A stretch of DNA of 64,000 nt from Herbaspirillum sp. DW155 (GTDB taxonomy: Bacteria; Pseudomonadota; Gammaproteobacteria; Burkholderiales; Burkholderiaceae_D). The stretch spans positions 1,364,001-1,428,000 of the forward strand of contig NZ_AP029028.1 in NCBI RefSeq assembly GCF_037076565.1. The letters run 5' to 3'. How positions within the stretch are numbered: position 1 is the stretch's first letter; each line of letters starts with the position of its first letter. Position numbers and translations under genes: made by a program. The notes under the pieces were generated by a model. The model ran no database searches. It was not told where the DNA came from and was given only the letters and a program-made list of their open reading frames with translations. Shown piece after piece: positions 37,655 to 45,817 of this stretch.

Positions 37655-38560
37655 TCATCGACATGCCCGTGGCGGTATGCCCAGATAGCCGGACAGGCCG
37701 CGCACCAGCGCTTCGAACACCTTGCTGCAGCGAGGATGATGGCGCAGGTCTTCGTGCATCACCACCCAGGTTTCCAGCGGGACGCTGAACTGGCGCGGCA
37801 GCAGGCGGGTGAGCTGCGGGGTGCGCGCCGCCAGCGGCGCCTGGCAGATGCCGATGCCGGCCCCTGCGCGGATCAGGTTCAGCTGGGCCAGGTCGCTGTC
37901 GGTGCGCAGGGATAGCCTCGCCGGGTCCAGTTGCGGCCAGCGCTGCACCAGGGACCGCAGTGCCGGGCTCATGCTGTCCGGGCCGATCAGGGCATGGTGC
38001 TGTAGATCCTCCAGCGAGCGTGGCAGGCCATAACGTTTGATGTAGTCGCGCGCGGCATGCAGGCCGCACTCGACCGAGCCGATGCGGCGCGCGATCAGCC
38101 GCTCCTGGCGCGGCTGCACCATGCGCACGGCGATGTCGGCCTGGCGGTGCAGCAGGTCCTGCAGGCTGTTGCTGAGGACCAGTTCGATCTTCAGTTCGGG
38201 ATGGCGATGCCGCAAGCTGGTCAGCATGGCCGGCAGCACTTCCATGCCCATCACTTCACTGGCCGTGATCCGGACGGTGCCGCTGATTTCCTTGCCATGA
38301 TCCTGTGCACTGCGCTGTGCCGCTGCGGCGATGCTGGCCATGGCCCGGGCATGCGGCAGCAGCTCGCGCGCGGCATCGGTGGGCAGCAGGCCGGTCTGCG
38401 AGCGGGTGAACAGGCGAGTTCCCAGCGCGGCTTCCAGCGCCTGGATTTGCCGTCCCAGCGTCGGTTGGGCCAGATCCAGCACCCGCGCCGCCGCCGAGAG
38501 CGAGCCTTCGTTCATCACGTGGAGGAAGGAGCGCAGGAGCGTCCAGTCGAGATTTTCCAT
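37655..38560 (-). CDS. LysR-type regulator
   Basis: This is a 301-residue LysR protein. The HTH spans residues about 6-65 (GSLSAAARVLDLAQPTLGRQIQALEAALGTRLFTRSQTGLLPT), followed by an effector domain (RITASEVMGMEVLPAMLTSLRHRHPELKIEL). It is divergent from the DUF4260 gene with about 108 bp between starts, and that spacer has LysR-like boxes. Its target may be that membrane protein. No ligand can be named. It ends 8 bp from the convergent EAL gene. Confidence 0.88.
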   Translation of the reverse strand: MENLDWTLLRSFLHVMNEGSLSAAARVLDLAQPTLGRQIQALEAALGTRLFTRSQTGLLPTDAARELLPHARAMASIAAAAQRSAQDHGKEISGTVRITASEVMGMEVLPAMLTSLRHRHPELKIELVLSNSLQDLLHRQADIAVRMVQPRQERLIARRIGSVECGLHAARDYIKRYGLPRSLEDLQHHALIGPDSMSPALRSLVQRWPQLDPARLSLRTDSDLAQLNLIRAGAGIGICQAPLAARTPQLTRLLPRQFSVPLETWVVMHEDLRHHPRCSKVFEALVRGLSGYLGIPPRACR

Positions 38561-38571
38561 ATGGTCCGCCT

Positions 38572-38585
38572 ATGCATTTTTGCAT
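38572..38585. promoter_or_regulatory. Palindromic LysR-type box upstream of the LysR gene
   Basis: ATGCATTTTTGCAT consists of ATGCA and TGCAT separated by TTTT, in the 108-bp spacer between the LysR gene and the divergent DUF4260 gene. A related half-site, ATGCAATTTTG, occurs at about 38603. Confidence 0.45.
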
Positions 38586-38668
38586 GGCTGCCAGGCAACT
38601 CCATGCAATTTTGTTTTCCGGGATATTAACCGATGATGACGGCTCGTCAATCGCATCGGAGCACGGAC

Positions 38669-39091
38669 ATGCTGAAAGCAGATTCAATCACCCACAACGC
38701 CGACGTTGGCGCCGTCAATGGCGGCGTGCGCCGGGTACTGCGGGCGGAGGGCGCGCTGCTGCTGGTGGTGGCGGTGCTCGCCTATGCCCGCTGGGGCGAG
38801 GGATGGTCCTGGTTTTGCGCCACTTTCCTGCTGCCGGACCTCGCCCTGCTCGGCTACCTGGCCGGACCGCGTGCCGGGGCGCTGGCCTACAACGCTTCGC
38901 ACAGCACGCTGGGCCCGTTGGGGTGCCTGTTGCTGGCAGGGGCAGGCGGTCCGCCTGTGCTGCTGCCGCTGGCCTTGATCTGGCTGGCGCATATCGGATT
39001 TGACCGTTCCCTGGGGTACGGCCTCAAGCGCAGCGAAGGTTTTGGTGCGACCCATCTGGGCCGCATCGGCCGACCCGGCAAGCCCCGCTGA
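38669..39091 (+). CDS. DUF4260 small integral membrane protein
   Basis: This 140-residue membrane protein has hydrophobic segments at about 28-45, 50-70 and 85-110. The DUF4260 pattern is clear: LRAEGALLLVVAVLAYARWG, FLLPDLALLGYLAGPRAGALAYN, LIWLAHIGFDRSLGYGLK, then THLGRIGR. The function of the family is unknown. ATG 38669 has GGAG eight bases upstream and is preferred over ATG 38633. The divergent LysR gene may control it. Confidence 0.85.
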   Translation: MLKADSITHNADVGAVNGGVRRVLRAEGALLLVVAVLAYARWGEGWSWFCATFLLPDLALLGYLAGPRAGALAYNASHSTLGPLGCLLLAGAGGPPVLLPLALIWLAHIGFDRSLGYGLKRSEGFGATHLGRIGRPGKPR

Positions 39092-39177
39092 GCCGCCTGC
39101 GGACTGGCGGAGAGGCTTGCACTGCGAATTGGCGAGGGGTATATTGCCGGGCAGAAATATAATTTTGGAGATTATCC

Positions 39178-39396
39178 GTGACAATCCGACCGGCCCCCCT
39201 CCCGTTGGCTTCGATCGCCATGCTGGTCTTGCTTCCCCTGACTCTGGGTGCGTGCAGCCGCTCGCCCAAGGAGCAACTGGCGTTCCAGCATGCCGAGGAG
39301 CAGTACCAGATCAACCAGCGCCATGCCGAACTGGAACGCAGCCGGCCTGAAGGTGAGGCGGCGCGGGACGATGGACGTAGCCGGGAGCGGTACTGA
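39178..39396 (+). CDS. Small lipoprotein of unknown function
   Basis: This 72-residue product has a lipoprotein signal peptide with lipobox LGAC (Cys26). A short polar tail follows, rich in Glu, Arg and Gln (QHAEEQYQINQRHAELERSRPE). It starts with GTG, and GGAG lies 7 bases upstream. It would be anchored to the inner or outer membrane. I do not recognise a family. Confidence 0.65.
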   Translation: MTIRPAPLPLASIAMLVLLPLTLGACSRSPKEQLAFQHAEEQYQINQRHAELERSRPEGEAARDDGRSRERY

Positions 39397-39414
39397 TCCC
39401 GAACAGCAAGTTCA

Positions 39415-39741
39415 TCAGCGATAGAGCGCGAGGGCTTGCGCGGCCCATGCGTTCAGGCTCATGCCGCGTGCCTCGGCCATCGTCGCTGCATGGGCATGGA
39501 TTTCGGGTGAGACGCGCAGCATGAACTTGCCTGAAAACGGCTTTTGCGGTGCCCGGCCTACCTTGGCGCAGGCCTCCAGATAATCATCGACCGCCTCTTC
39601 GAAAGCGGCCCTCAGCGCAGCCACGGAATCGCCGTGGAATCCGACGACATCCTGGATGCCGGCGATGCGACCGATGAAGCTTTCGTCTTCGTCGCTGTAT
39701 TCGATACGGGCTGCATAGCCCTTGTAGGTCATTGTTCCCAT
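39415..39741 (-). CDS. hicB: HicB-family antitoxin
   Basis: This 108-residue antitoxin has the partial RNase-H-like HicB domain (YKGYAARIEYSDEDESFIGRIAGIQDVVGFHGDSVAALRAAFEEAVDDYLEACAKVGRAP). A C-terminal ribbon-helix-helix DNA-binding tail follows (GKFMLRVSPEIHAHAATMAEARGMSLNAWAAQAL). The start at 39741 has AGGA at good spacing and overlaps the toxin gene by 13 bases. It neutralises HicA and should repress the operon through the TGATATCA sites upstream of hicA. Confidence 0.9.
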   Translation of the reverse strand: MGTMTYKGYAARIEYSDEDESFIGRIAGIQDVVGFHGDSVAALRAAFEEAVDDYLEACAKVGRAPQKPFSGKFMLRVSPEIHAHAATMAEARGMSLNAWAAQALALYR

Positions 39742-40010
39742 TCGCTCATTCCTTTCTCGGGGCCGTATCCTGCATTGAGCAGGAAGGTACGTGCATCGCG
39801 GATCTGATACGGCTTTGCATCTTTGGCGGGGTGCGGTCGGTGAAATGTTCCCACGACCTCTCCAATCATGAAGCGGACACGGGATCCGCGACCCTCGATA
39901 AGCTGCGCACCAATTGCCATGAAAAGCGCTTCGATCTGGCGCCACTCGAGCGAGCGCGGCAGCGGGTCGCTGAAGATGGCCAGAAGAGTTCTCCGGTGAA
40001 TGCTTTTCAT
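39729..40010 (-). CDS. hicA: HicA-family toxin (mRNA interferase)
   Basis: This 93-residue protein matches the HicA toxin group with the segments LEWRQIEALFMAIGA, EGRGSRVRFMI and TFHRPHPAKDAKPYQIRDARTFLLNAGY. HicA toxins bind and cleave mRNA through a double-stranded-RNA-binding-like fold with an essential His. It is the promoter-proximal gene, with the antitoxin second, the common hicAB order. The ATG at 40010 has no clear ribosome site and lies only about 15 bases from the predicted transcript start, so translation of the toxin may be weak. Confidence 0.87.
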   Translation of the reverse strand: MKSIHRRTLLAIFSDPLPRSLEWRQIEALFMAIGAQLIEGRGSRVRFMIGEVVGTFHRPHPAKDAKPYQIRDARTFLLNAGYGPEKGMSEWEQ

Positions 40011-40019
40011 GGCGCGTGT

Positions 40020-40060
40020 TGATATCAAAAAATGATATCATGCCTGCGTAGTGTTTCCAA
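40020..40060 (-). promoter_or_regulatory. hicAB promoter and double operator
   Basis: Two copies of the self-complementary octamer TGATATCA (40020-40027 and 40033-40040) are separated by AAAAA. On the minus strand, -35 TTGGAA (40060-40055) and -10 TATCAT (40037-40032, 5/6) are 17 bp apart, and the -10 lies within the upstream octamer. This fits autorepression by a HicB dimer. Confidence 0.65.
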
Positions 40061-40093
40061 ACAAGGCAGGCACCGCAACTCATCATCCGGTTT

Positions 40094-42799
40094 TCAATTT
40101 TTTCGATGAGGCGGCTGGCACAAGGCTTCCAGTGCCGACAGGTCGGCTCTGAGCACCAGTTGCCTGGCGATTGCCTCAAAGCCTGCACATTGCGGGTGCC
40201 GCTGCAACAGGCGCTCGCACCAGTCCAGCAAATCCGACACCGCGCCGATCTCGATGAGCGCCAGCGCTTGCCGCAGATCGTCTGGCGGCGGGCGCTGCAG
40301 CGGTGGTGCGGCGGCATCATCGCTGCCTGGGACCGGCTGTTTTTCCAGCGCCAGCAGCCGGCCGATGGTCTCCTGCAGTTCCAGGAAATTGACCGGCTTG
40401 AGCAGGCAGGCATCGAATTGTTCTCCTTCATCCTCGCCCCGTTCCGGTTGCAGCGTGGCCGACAACAGCAGTACCGGCACGCCCGGCAGATGCTGGCGCG
40501 CAGCCTGCAGCACGGCGTCGCCATGCAGACCCGGCAACTGGTAATCGGTCAGCACCAGCGCCACCACGGGGGCATCCTGCGCGGCGATGCGGGCGATGGC
40601 ACTCTCGCCATCGGCATAGAGTTCCACCGCGAAGCCGACGCTGCCGAGCTGGTCGCCCAGCAGATGGGCGATGTCGGCGTGGTCTTCCACCACCAGCACC
40701 AGACGTCCCTCGCCGTCGATCAGGAGGCGCCCGCCGGCGTCTTCCGGGGCGTCATGGCGGGCGATGTCGTGTTCGCTGCCAATGGCCGCCGGCAGCCGCA
40801 GCGTCATCGTGGTGCCCTGGCCGGGCTGGCTGGACAGGGCCACCTGGCCGCCCATCTGCTGGATCCACTGGCGCACGATGGTCAGGCCCATCCCGATGCC
40901 CGGCTGCGAGCGATCCGCATGGGCGCGTTCGAAGGGCTCGAACACGCGCCTCTGGAAATGCAGCGGGATGCCGCAGCCGGTATCGCGCACCTGCATTTCC
41001 ATCACACCCATACCGGACTGCGCCGAGGCCGGGTGCCACAGCACCTGCAACACGATGCGGCCGTCACGGGTGTACTTGGCAGCGTTGTCGAGCAGATTGC
41101 CGAGGATGCGCCGCACGCGCCGGGCATCCAGCGTGAGCACCGGCGGCAGCGTGGGCGCGACCTGCAGGCCGAAGGCATTGTGCTGGCGTTGCGCCAGCAG
41201 CGCGGCTTCCTGGCTGATCTCCTGCAACAGCGCGTGGACATAGACCGGTGCCGGTTGCGGCAGATCGGGACGATCACCGCGTGCGTAGTCGATCAGGTCG
41301 TTGACCATGGCCAGCATGTGGCGCGCACTGCGCACGATGATGCGGCCATGCCGCGCGCGTTCGTCGCCACCGGTCTGCAGCATGTCGGCAAAGCCGAGGA
41401 TGGACGTCAACGGGGTACGCAGGTCATGGCTGATGCGGGTCAGGAAACCGGTCTTGGCACGGTTGGCCTGATCGGCCGCTTCCAGCGCTTCGCGCAGTTC
41501 GCGGGTGCGGGTCGCCACGGCTTGTTCCAGCTTCAGCTGCTCGCGCACCCGCATATAGAGCATGGCCCATTGCATCTGGTCATGCTTGCGGTGCAGTTCC
41601 AGCGCGCGGCCGATGACGACCACCGTGGTCAGGCACAGCAGACCCATCTGGAACAGCGCCGCAAAATGCCAGTCCGGCAGCAGGCTGCGATCCACCAGCC
41701 CGTTGAGTTCCAACAGCTTGAGCGACATGCCCAGCCAGGCCAGCGCAAACGATAGCGTCAGCAGCCGCGCATGCGCCAGTCCACGGCGCCAGCCATGCAG
41801 CATCGATGCCAGCCAGATCAGATAGGCCAGTCCACCTGCGGCATTGGCCAGCGGTGCGGTGATGCGGTAATCGCCCAGCGCCGTCCAGGCGATCACAGCC
41901 AGCAGCAGCGCCTGCATCGCCGTATAAACGATTTTCCAGACGTGCAGCCGGTGCAGCCCGACCAGCACGTAACTCATGCGCACGTAGAGCAGGGTGGCCA
42001 GGCAGCCGAGGGTGGCCGGCGCGCGCACGATCCATGCAGCGCCCTGCGCAAACAGGTACAGCTGGAGATAGCCCTGGAAGGCGCAGATGTAGGCCAGCGC
42101 CGTGACGATCCACGCGGCCATCAGCACGAAGCCGCGGTCACGCCAGGCAATGCCCTGGATCAGCGCATAGGCCACCAGCAACAGCGACACGCCCAGCACG
42201 AAGGCCTGGATCGCCAGTTCGCGTCCTTCTTCCTGGCGGAATGCGGCCGGTTCCCAGAGGGTGACGTTGAGATCGATGGCCGAGTCACCGGCGATGCGCA
42301 GCACCCACTGGCGTTGCTCGCCCGGTGCCAGCGTCAGCGGGAACATCGGAGTGCGGCTGACGATCTCGCGTTCGGAGAGCGGATGCAGGGTGCCGGCGTA
42401 GCGCGGCGTGACCTGGCTGCCTTGGCCGGAGGACTCTTCGGGTGGCAGCCAGTACAGCCGCACATCCTGCAGCCGCGCCGAGCCCAGCGCCAGCCAGCGG
42501 GTGACATGCTCGTCGCTGTCATTGCGGACCTGGCCGCGCAGCCAGAAGGCGCCGGTGCTGTAGCCCTCCTGCAGCATGGGGACGTCGATGTCCTGCCACT
42601 GTGTGCTGTGCAGTGCGGTGGCCAGTTGCTCGCTACCGGTTTGGTCGCGCAGGATGTGCACTTGTGGCGTGATGACCAGGCGCGTCGGGATGCCCGCCAG
42701 TTCGATGGTCGGGGGCAGCGGCACGGCCAGGGCCGGCGCGCTCAGCAGAGCACACAGCAACAGCCAGGGAAACAGCAGTGCTGCGCGCAGACATCCCAT
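40094..42799 (-). CDS. Hybrid sensor histidine kinase with 7TMR-DISM sensor
   Basis: This is a 901-residue protein. Order of parts: signal peptide; periplasmic 7TMR-DISM extracellular domain (about 40-190); seven membrane helices (about 195-400); coiled coil; HisKA with His458 (RISHDLRTPLTSILGFADML). Next are HATPase (LGNLLDNAAKYT, DTGCGIP, GIGMGLTIV), a receiver domain with Asp752 (LVLTDYQLPGLHG) and Lys801, and a roughly 90-residue tail with no clear HPt histidine motif. It starts 9 bases after the response regulator gene and forms an operon with it. The signal is unknown; some 7TMR-DISM domains bind carbohydrates. Confidence 0.93.
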   Translation of the reverse strand: MGCLRAALLFPWLLLCALLSAPALAVPLPPTIELAGIPTRLVITPQVHILRDQTGSEQLATALHSTQWQDIDVPMLQEGYSTGAFWLRGQVRNDSDEHVTRWLALGSARLQDVRLYWLPPEESSGQGSQVTPRYAGTLHPLSEREIVSRTPMFPLTLAPGEQRQWVLRIAGDSAIDLNVTLWEPAAFRQEEGRELAIQAFVLGVSLLLVAYALIQGIAWRDRGFVLMAAWIVTALAYICAFQGYLQLYLFAQGAAWIVRAPATLGCLATLLYVRMSYVLVGLHRLHVWKIVYTAMQALLLAVIAWTALGDYRITAPLANAAGGLAYLIWLASMLHGWRRGLAHARLLTLSFALAWLGMSLKLLELNGLVDRSLLPDWHFAALFQMGLLCLTTVVVIGRALELHRKHDQMQWAMLYMRVREQLKLEQAVATRTRELREALEAADQANRAKTGFLTRISHDLRTPLTSILGFADMLQTGGDERARHGRIIVRSARHMLAMVNDLIDYARGDRPDLPQPAPVYVHALLQEISQEAALLAQRQHNAFGLQVAPTLPPVLTLDARRVRRILGNLLDNAAKYTRDGRIVLQVLWHPASAQSGMGVMEMQVRDTGCGIPLHFQRRVFEPFERAHADRSQPGIGMGLTIVRQWIQQMGGQVALSSQPGQGTTMTLRLPAAIGSEHDIARHDAPEDAGGRLLIDGEGRLVLVVEDHADIAHLLGDQLGSVGFAVELYADGESAIARIAAQDAPVVALVLTDYQLPGLHGDAVLQAARQHLPGVPVLLLSATLQPERGEDEGEQFDACLLKPVNFLELQETIGRLLALEKQPVPGSDDAAAPPLQRPPPDDLRQALALIEIGAVSDLLDWCERLLQRHPQCAGFEAIARQLVLRADLSALEALCQPPHRKN

Positions 42800-42808
42800 C
42801 GCAACGGA

Positions 42809-43594
42809 TCAGCGGCGGAACTGACTGGGCGGCATCCCGAAGCGATCGCGGAAGGCCGTGGAAAAATTGGCCGTATTGCTGTAACCCAGGGCCAGCGCGA
42901 TGGCGCCAATCTCGAGGGTGCTTTCGGAGAGCAGGCGGCGCGCTTCCTTCATCCGTTCCTCGCGCAGGAAATCGAACACGGTCACCCCGGCGCAATGCTT
43001 GAAGGCGCTCGACAGGCGGCGCGCATTGGTGCCCACGGCGGCGGCCAGGGCATTGAGGCCCAGCGGCTGGTCCAGCTTGTCCAGCATGAGCCGGCGCGCC
43101 GCCTGGAACAGCACCATGTCGAAGGTGCTGGAACCACCGTGTACGCCGGGCGACTGGTTGATCGGCGGCAGATCCGCATGCACGGGCGAGCGCAGATGCA
43201 CGCACAGGCGCAGCCGTACTTCCTCGAAATCGAAGGGCTTGGTGATGTAATCGACGGCGCCCACGGTGAGGCCGTTGACTTTTTCTTCGGTGGACGCGGC
43301 CGCCGAGAGGAAGATCAGCGGAATGTTGCGCGTGGTGGAATTGGCCTTGAGCAGCCGGCAGCTGGTGAGCCCGTCATAGACCGGCATGCGGATGTCCATC
43401 AGGATCAGGTCCGGCCGCACGGTCTGCGCCTTGCGATAACCGTCTTGCCCATCCCTTGCCACATACAGCCGCGCGCCGTGGCGCAGCAGGAAATCCGACA
43501 GCAGCGTGCGGTCGTCCTCGGCGTCGTCGACGACCAGGATGCGCTGCCCCGCCAAAGGCCCGGCGTAGGCCGGGTGGAACGATTTGTAGACCAT
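42809..43594 (-). CDS. Response regulator: receiver plus AraC-type HTH
   Basis: This 261-residue protein has an N-terminal receiver domain (ILVVDDAEDDR; phospho-acceptor Asp67 in LILMDIRMP; KPFDFEEV). It also has a C-terminal AraC/XylS double HTH (LNALAAAVGTNARRLSSAFKHCAGVTVFDFLREERMKEARRLL, then GYSNTANFSTAFRDRFGMPPSQFRR). It is the probable partner of the hybrid kinase encoded directly after it. The neighbouring rightward genes may be targets, but that is a guess from position. Confidence 0.92.
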   Translation of the reverse strand: MVYKSFHPAYAGPLAGQRILVVDDAEDDRTLLSDFLLRHGARLYVARDGQDGYRKAQTVRPDLILMDIRMPVYDGLTSCRLLKANSTTRNIPLIFLSAAASTEEKVNGLTVGAVDYITKPFDFEEVRLRLCVHLRSPVHADLPPINQSPGVHGGSSTFDMVLFQAARRLMLDKLDQPLGLNALAAAVGTNARRLSSAFKHCAGVTVFDFLREERMKEARRLLSESTLEIGAIALALGYSNTANFSTAFRDRFGMPPSQFRR

Positions 43595-44167
43595 GTTTGC
43601 CTCATCAGAAATCTGTGCGACGTTACCGCGAAATGGGGATGAGACGAAGCGAAAAGGGCCGGGTGGAAAATATTTTTCCGGCCATCAAAACTATGCGATG
43701 GAGAGGCAAAACATTGATGAGTAAATCGTCGAAAAATTTCTATATCCCTATGCGAAGGGCTGTCTGAGTGCAGTGGATGTGTCTGTCATGGAGTTTCCGG
43801 ATGAGCCAGGCGTGGAGACGGACTCGCCGCTTTTCCTCTTGAGACGAAGCTCAGGTTATCTGTAAAAACAATTTGTCAATTCAGGAAAAGTAAAACTAGA
43901 CAAAGTGCGAATAATTTCGAGATTACGAGGGGATTCCGTCTCGAACGATAGCTGATGAGAGTGCCTGTGGCAGCATGCGCCCGGTTGTGGTTGGCGATGA
44001 AGGAGTGGTCTTGCTCACTCAGTTATCGCTTGAGCTGGAGATGATTTTTTCAGCGATCTGCCCGTTCCTTGTGTGGCGTTCTTTGGTGGTGTTGCAGCAG
44101 TACGTCTGGACTGGTAAGCCGATGGATATCGGCCGGGGATTTTTCCGGCTAGTTGGTGGAGAAATGG
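43595..44167. other. 573-bp lower-GC stretch without a supported gene
   Basis: This region is visibly richer in A/T than the rest of the window (for example 43665-43750 and 43855-43930). It contains repeated GAGACGAAGC at about 43634 and 43841. Open frames here are short and lack ribosome sites or recognisable protein features. It probably holds the response-regulator promoter and the promoter for the small membrane genes. Confidence 0.4.
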
Positions 44168-44440
44168 ATGAGATTGTTGTACCTCTATTCTATGAGTGCG
44201 GTTGGCTTGATCAGTGCGCTTTGGGCGGGCGGTGTCTCAGCCTTGCACCTTTTAATTGTCGGAGGACTGCTTGTATTTCATGCCTCGTTTCAGATTTGGG
44301 TCAGAGGAAATGTTCAGTGGTCGCGGGAAATTGATCGTGATGCCGTGAAAAGCAGAATCCCATGGTCTGCCTATTCAGGGATCTCTAACGTCTCTTTGCT
44401 CGCCATCGTGCTCACCATCTCAGTATTTGCGACAGCGTGA
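44168..44440 (+). CDS. Small membrane protein of unknown function
   Basis: This 90-residue product has three likely membrane segments: LLYLYSMSAVGLISALWAGG, LHLLIVGGLLVFHASFQIW and SNVSLLAIVLTISVFATA. GGTGGAG lies 6 bases before ATG 44168. Codon use is less GC-rich than in neighbouring genes, which may mean transfer. An alternative frame through the same DNA (43975-44334) is less likely because it has no ribosome site and no membrane or domain pattern. I do not recognise the family. Confidence 0.5.
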   Translation: MRLLYLYSMSAVGLISALWAGGVSALHLLIVGGLLVFHASFQIWVRGNVQWSREIDRDAVKSRIPWSAYSGISNVSLLAIVLTISVFATA

Positions 44441-44484
44441 TGGAGATCATCTTCTTTTTTTCAGTGGATGAAGGAATGTGAGGT

Positions 44485-44817
44485 ATGGAACTCATCTGGT
44501 TATTGCTCCAGTTCCTGTGGGAAGGGGCCCTCTCCACTCGTCCGCAAGCCGGTTCTCCGTTCTCCCACACAAGACGTCTTTTGCTCTCGATCGGGTGCGG
44601 GGTAATGACCTGCCTTGTACTGATCGCATGTGAATACATTTTTCCGGGGCCGCGCCCGGTCAGCGAAGTTGCGGGCGGGCTCGCACGGATATGCCTGGCG
44701 CTGACAGCGGCGATCTATCTTTGCCTGCTGCTGGAACTGTGGATCAACAAGCGGAAGAGGGCTGGAAAATCCGCATGCCTAAAGGCTTGCACGGATGTGG
44801 GTCGCCCGGACTCATAA
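44485..44817 (+). CDS. Small membrane protein of unknown function
   Basis: This 110-residue product has two clear hydrophobic helices, LLLSIGCGVMTCLVLIACEYIF (split by Cys residues) and ICLALTAAIYLCLLLELWI, ending in a basic tail (NKRKRAGK). It lies 44 bp after the preceding small membrane gene on the same strand and may be co-transcribed. The region has lower GC than its flanks. No family is recognised. Confidence 0.5.
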   Translation: MELIWLLLQFLWEGALSTRPQAGSPFSHTRRLLLSIGCGVMTCLVLIACEYIFPGPRPVSEVAGGLARICLALTAAIYLCLLLELWINKRKRAGKSACLKACTDVGRPDS

Positions 44818-45113
44818 CCATCGGCCTCCCGGTTTTTATCGGTGAACCTTATATTTCCGACGCGCGTCGGACCTGCTGTCCTGCCCGATCTTGGCACTGC
44901 GAAATATTTTTCGCTGTTCCAGAAACATGCATCCGAGTTGCAAAACCCGACCGGACCAGCGCCGGAATTCTTGCGCTAAATTTCCTCTTCGTCACCAGGC
45001 CATCGCCCGCCGCTCCGCCAGCGTGATGCTGCCACGACACAACCAGAACGGACTGTCAGGGACGGTCCACCAGGGAACAAGAACCGCTACAAGATCAGGG
45101 GAGGTCAGTCCGT

Positions 45114-45788
45114 ATGGCCAGCATTTTGTTGATAGAAGATGTCTTGAAAAACTATCGCAACAGCAGCTTGTGCAGATTTTTGAAAGACCAGGGTCATGAG
45201 GTCAGCCGCGTGGTGGCCGATGGCGAGGAGTTGTTGATGCCAGCCCAGTTGGGCGAGATCGCCATCGTCCATGTGGGGCAGGCCAGCGCAGCCGGTTATG
45301 CGCTGACCAGGCAGTTGCGCGCGGCCAATGCGCGCATGGGTATCCTGCTGATGGCCGCAGAGCATGAGAGCAAGGTCGTGCGCATCGCCGGTCTGGAGCG
45401 CGGTGCCGATTTCTGCGAAGCCATGCCGCACCGGCTGGAATTGCTCAATGCCTACATCGAAGTCATGCTGCGCCGGATGGCGCCGCAAGCCTGGTCGCTC
45501 GACCTGGCCGCCCGTACCTTGCGCGCGCCCCAGCACGATGCGGTAGAAATCAATTCCCGCGAAGCCGCCTTGCTCAAGCTGCTGGCCGAGAATACGCGTC
45601 ACGCGGCCGACCGCATGGCCATCGCCCGTGCGTTTGGCGCGGATTGGGTCGGCTTCGACGAGCGCGTGCTGGAGAAGACCGTCAGTCGCCTGCGCCGCAA
45701 ATGGCGCGACAGCACCATGTACGAGCTGCCACTGCGAACCCTGCACGGCGTGGGTTACTGCTTCACGGAATCGATCCAGACCTGCTGA
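45114..45788 (+). CDS. OmpR-type response-regulator-like protein lacking the phospho-acceptor Asp
   Basis: This 224-residue protein has a receiver-like N-terminal half. The acidic pocket is kept (Glu8, Asp9 in LLIEDVLKN), but the phospho-acceptor position reads IAIVHVG, with His53 in place of Asp. The C-terminal winged helix is intact (INSREAALLKLLAENTRHAADR, ERVLEKTVSRLRRKW, LRTLHGVGYCF). It therefore cannot be phosphorylated in the usual way and may act as a constitutive or ligand-controlled regulator. GGGGAGG lies 9 bases upstream. No kinase gene is adjacent in the same direction. Confidence 0.85.
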   Translation: MASILLIEDVLKNYRNSSLCRFLKDQGHEVSRVVADGEELLMPAQLGEIAIVHVGQASAAGYALTRQLRAANARMGILLMAAEHESKVVRIAGLERGADFCEAMPHRLELLNAYIEVMLRRMAPQAWSLDLAARTLRAPQHDAVEINSREAALLKLLAENTRHAADRMAIARAFGADWVGFDERVLEKTVSRLRRKWRDSTMYELPLRTLHGVGYCFTESIQTC

Positions 45789-45817
45789 GACCGGCGCGGC
45801 CTGCGTGGCTGGCCGCC

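Noticed and set aside
43666-43767. Short frame in the low-GC stretch that could encode a 24- to 34-residue peptide
   Set aside because: No ribosome site or conservation that can be judged from the sequence alone.
43975-44334. 119-residue plus-strand frame overlapping the first small membrane gene
   Set aside because: No ribosome site and no hydrophobic or domain pattern. The overlapping 90-residue frame has both a ribosome site and membrane helices.
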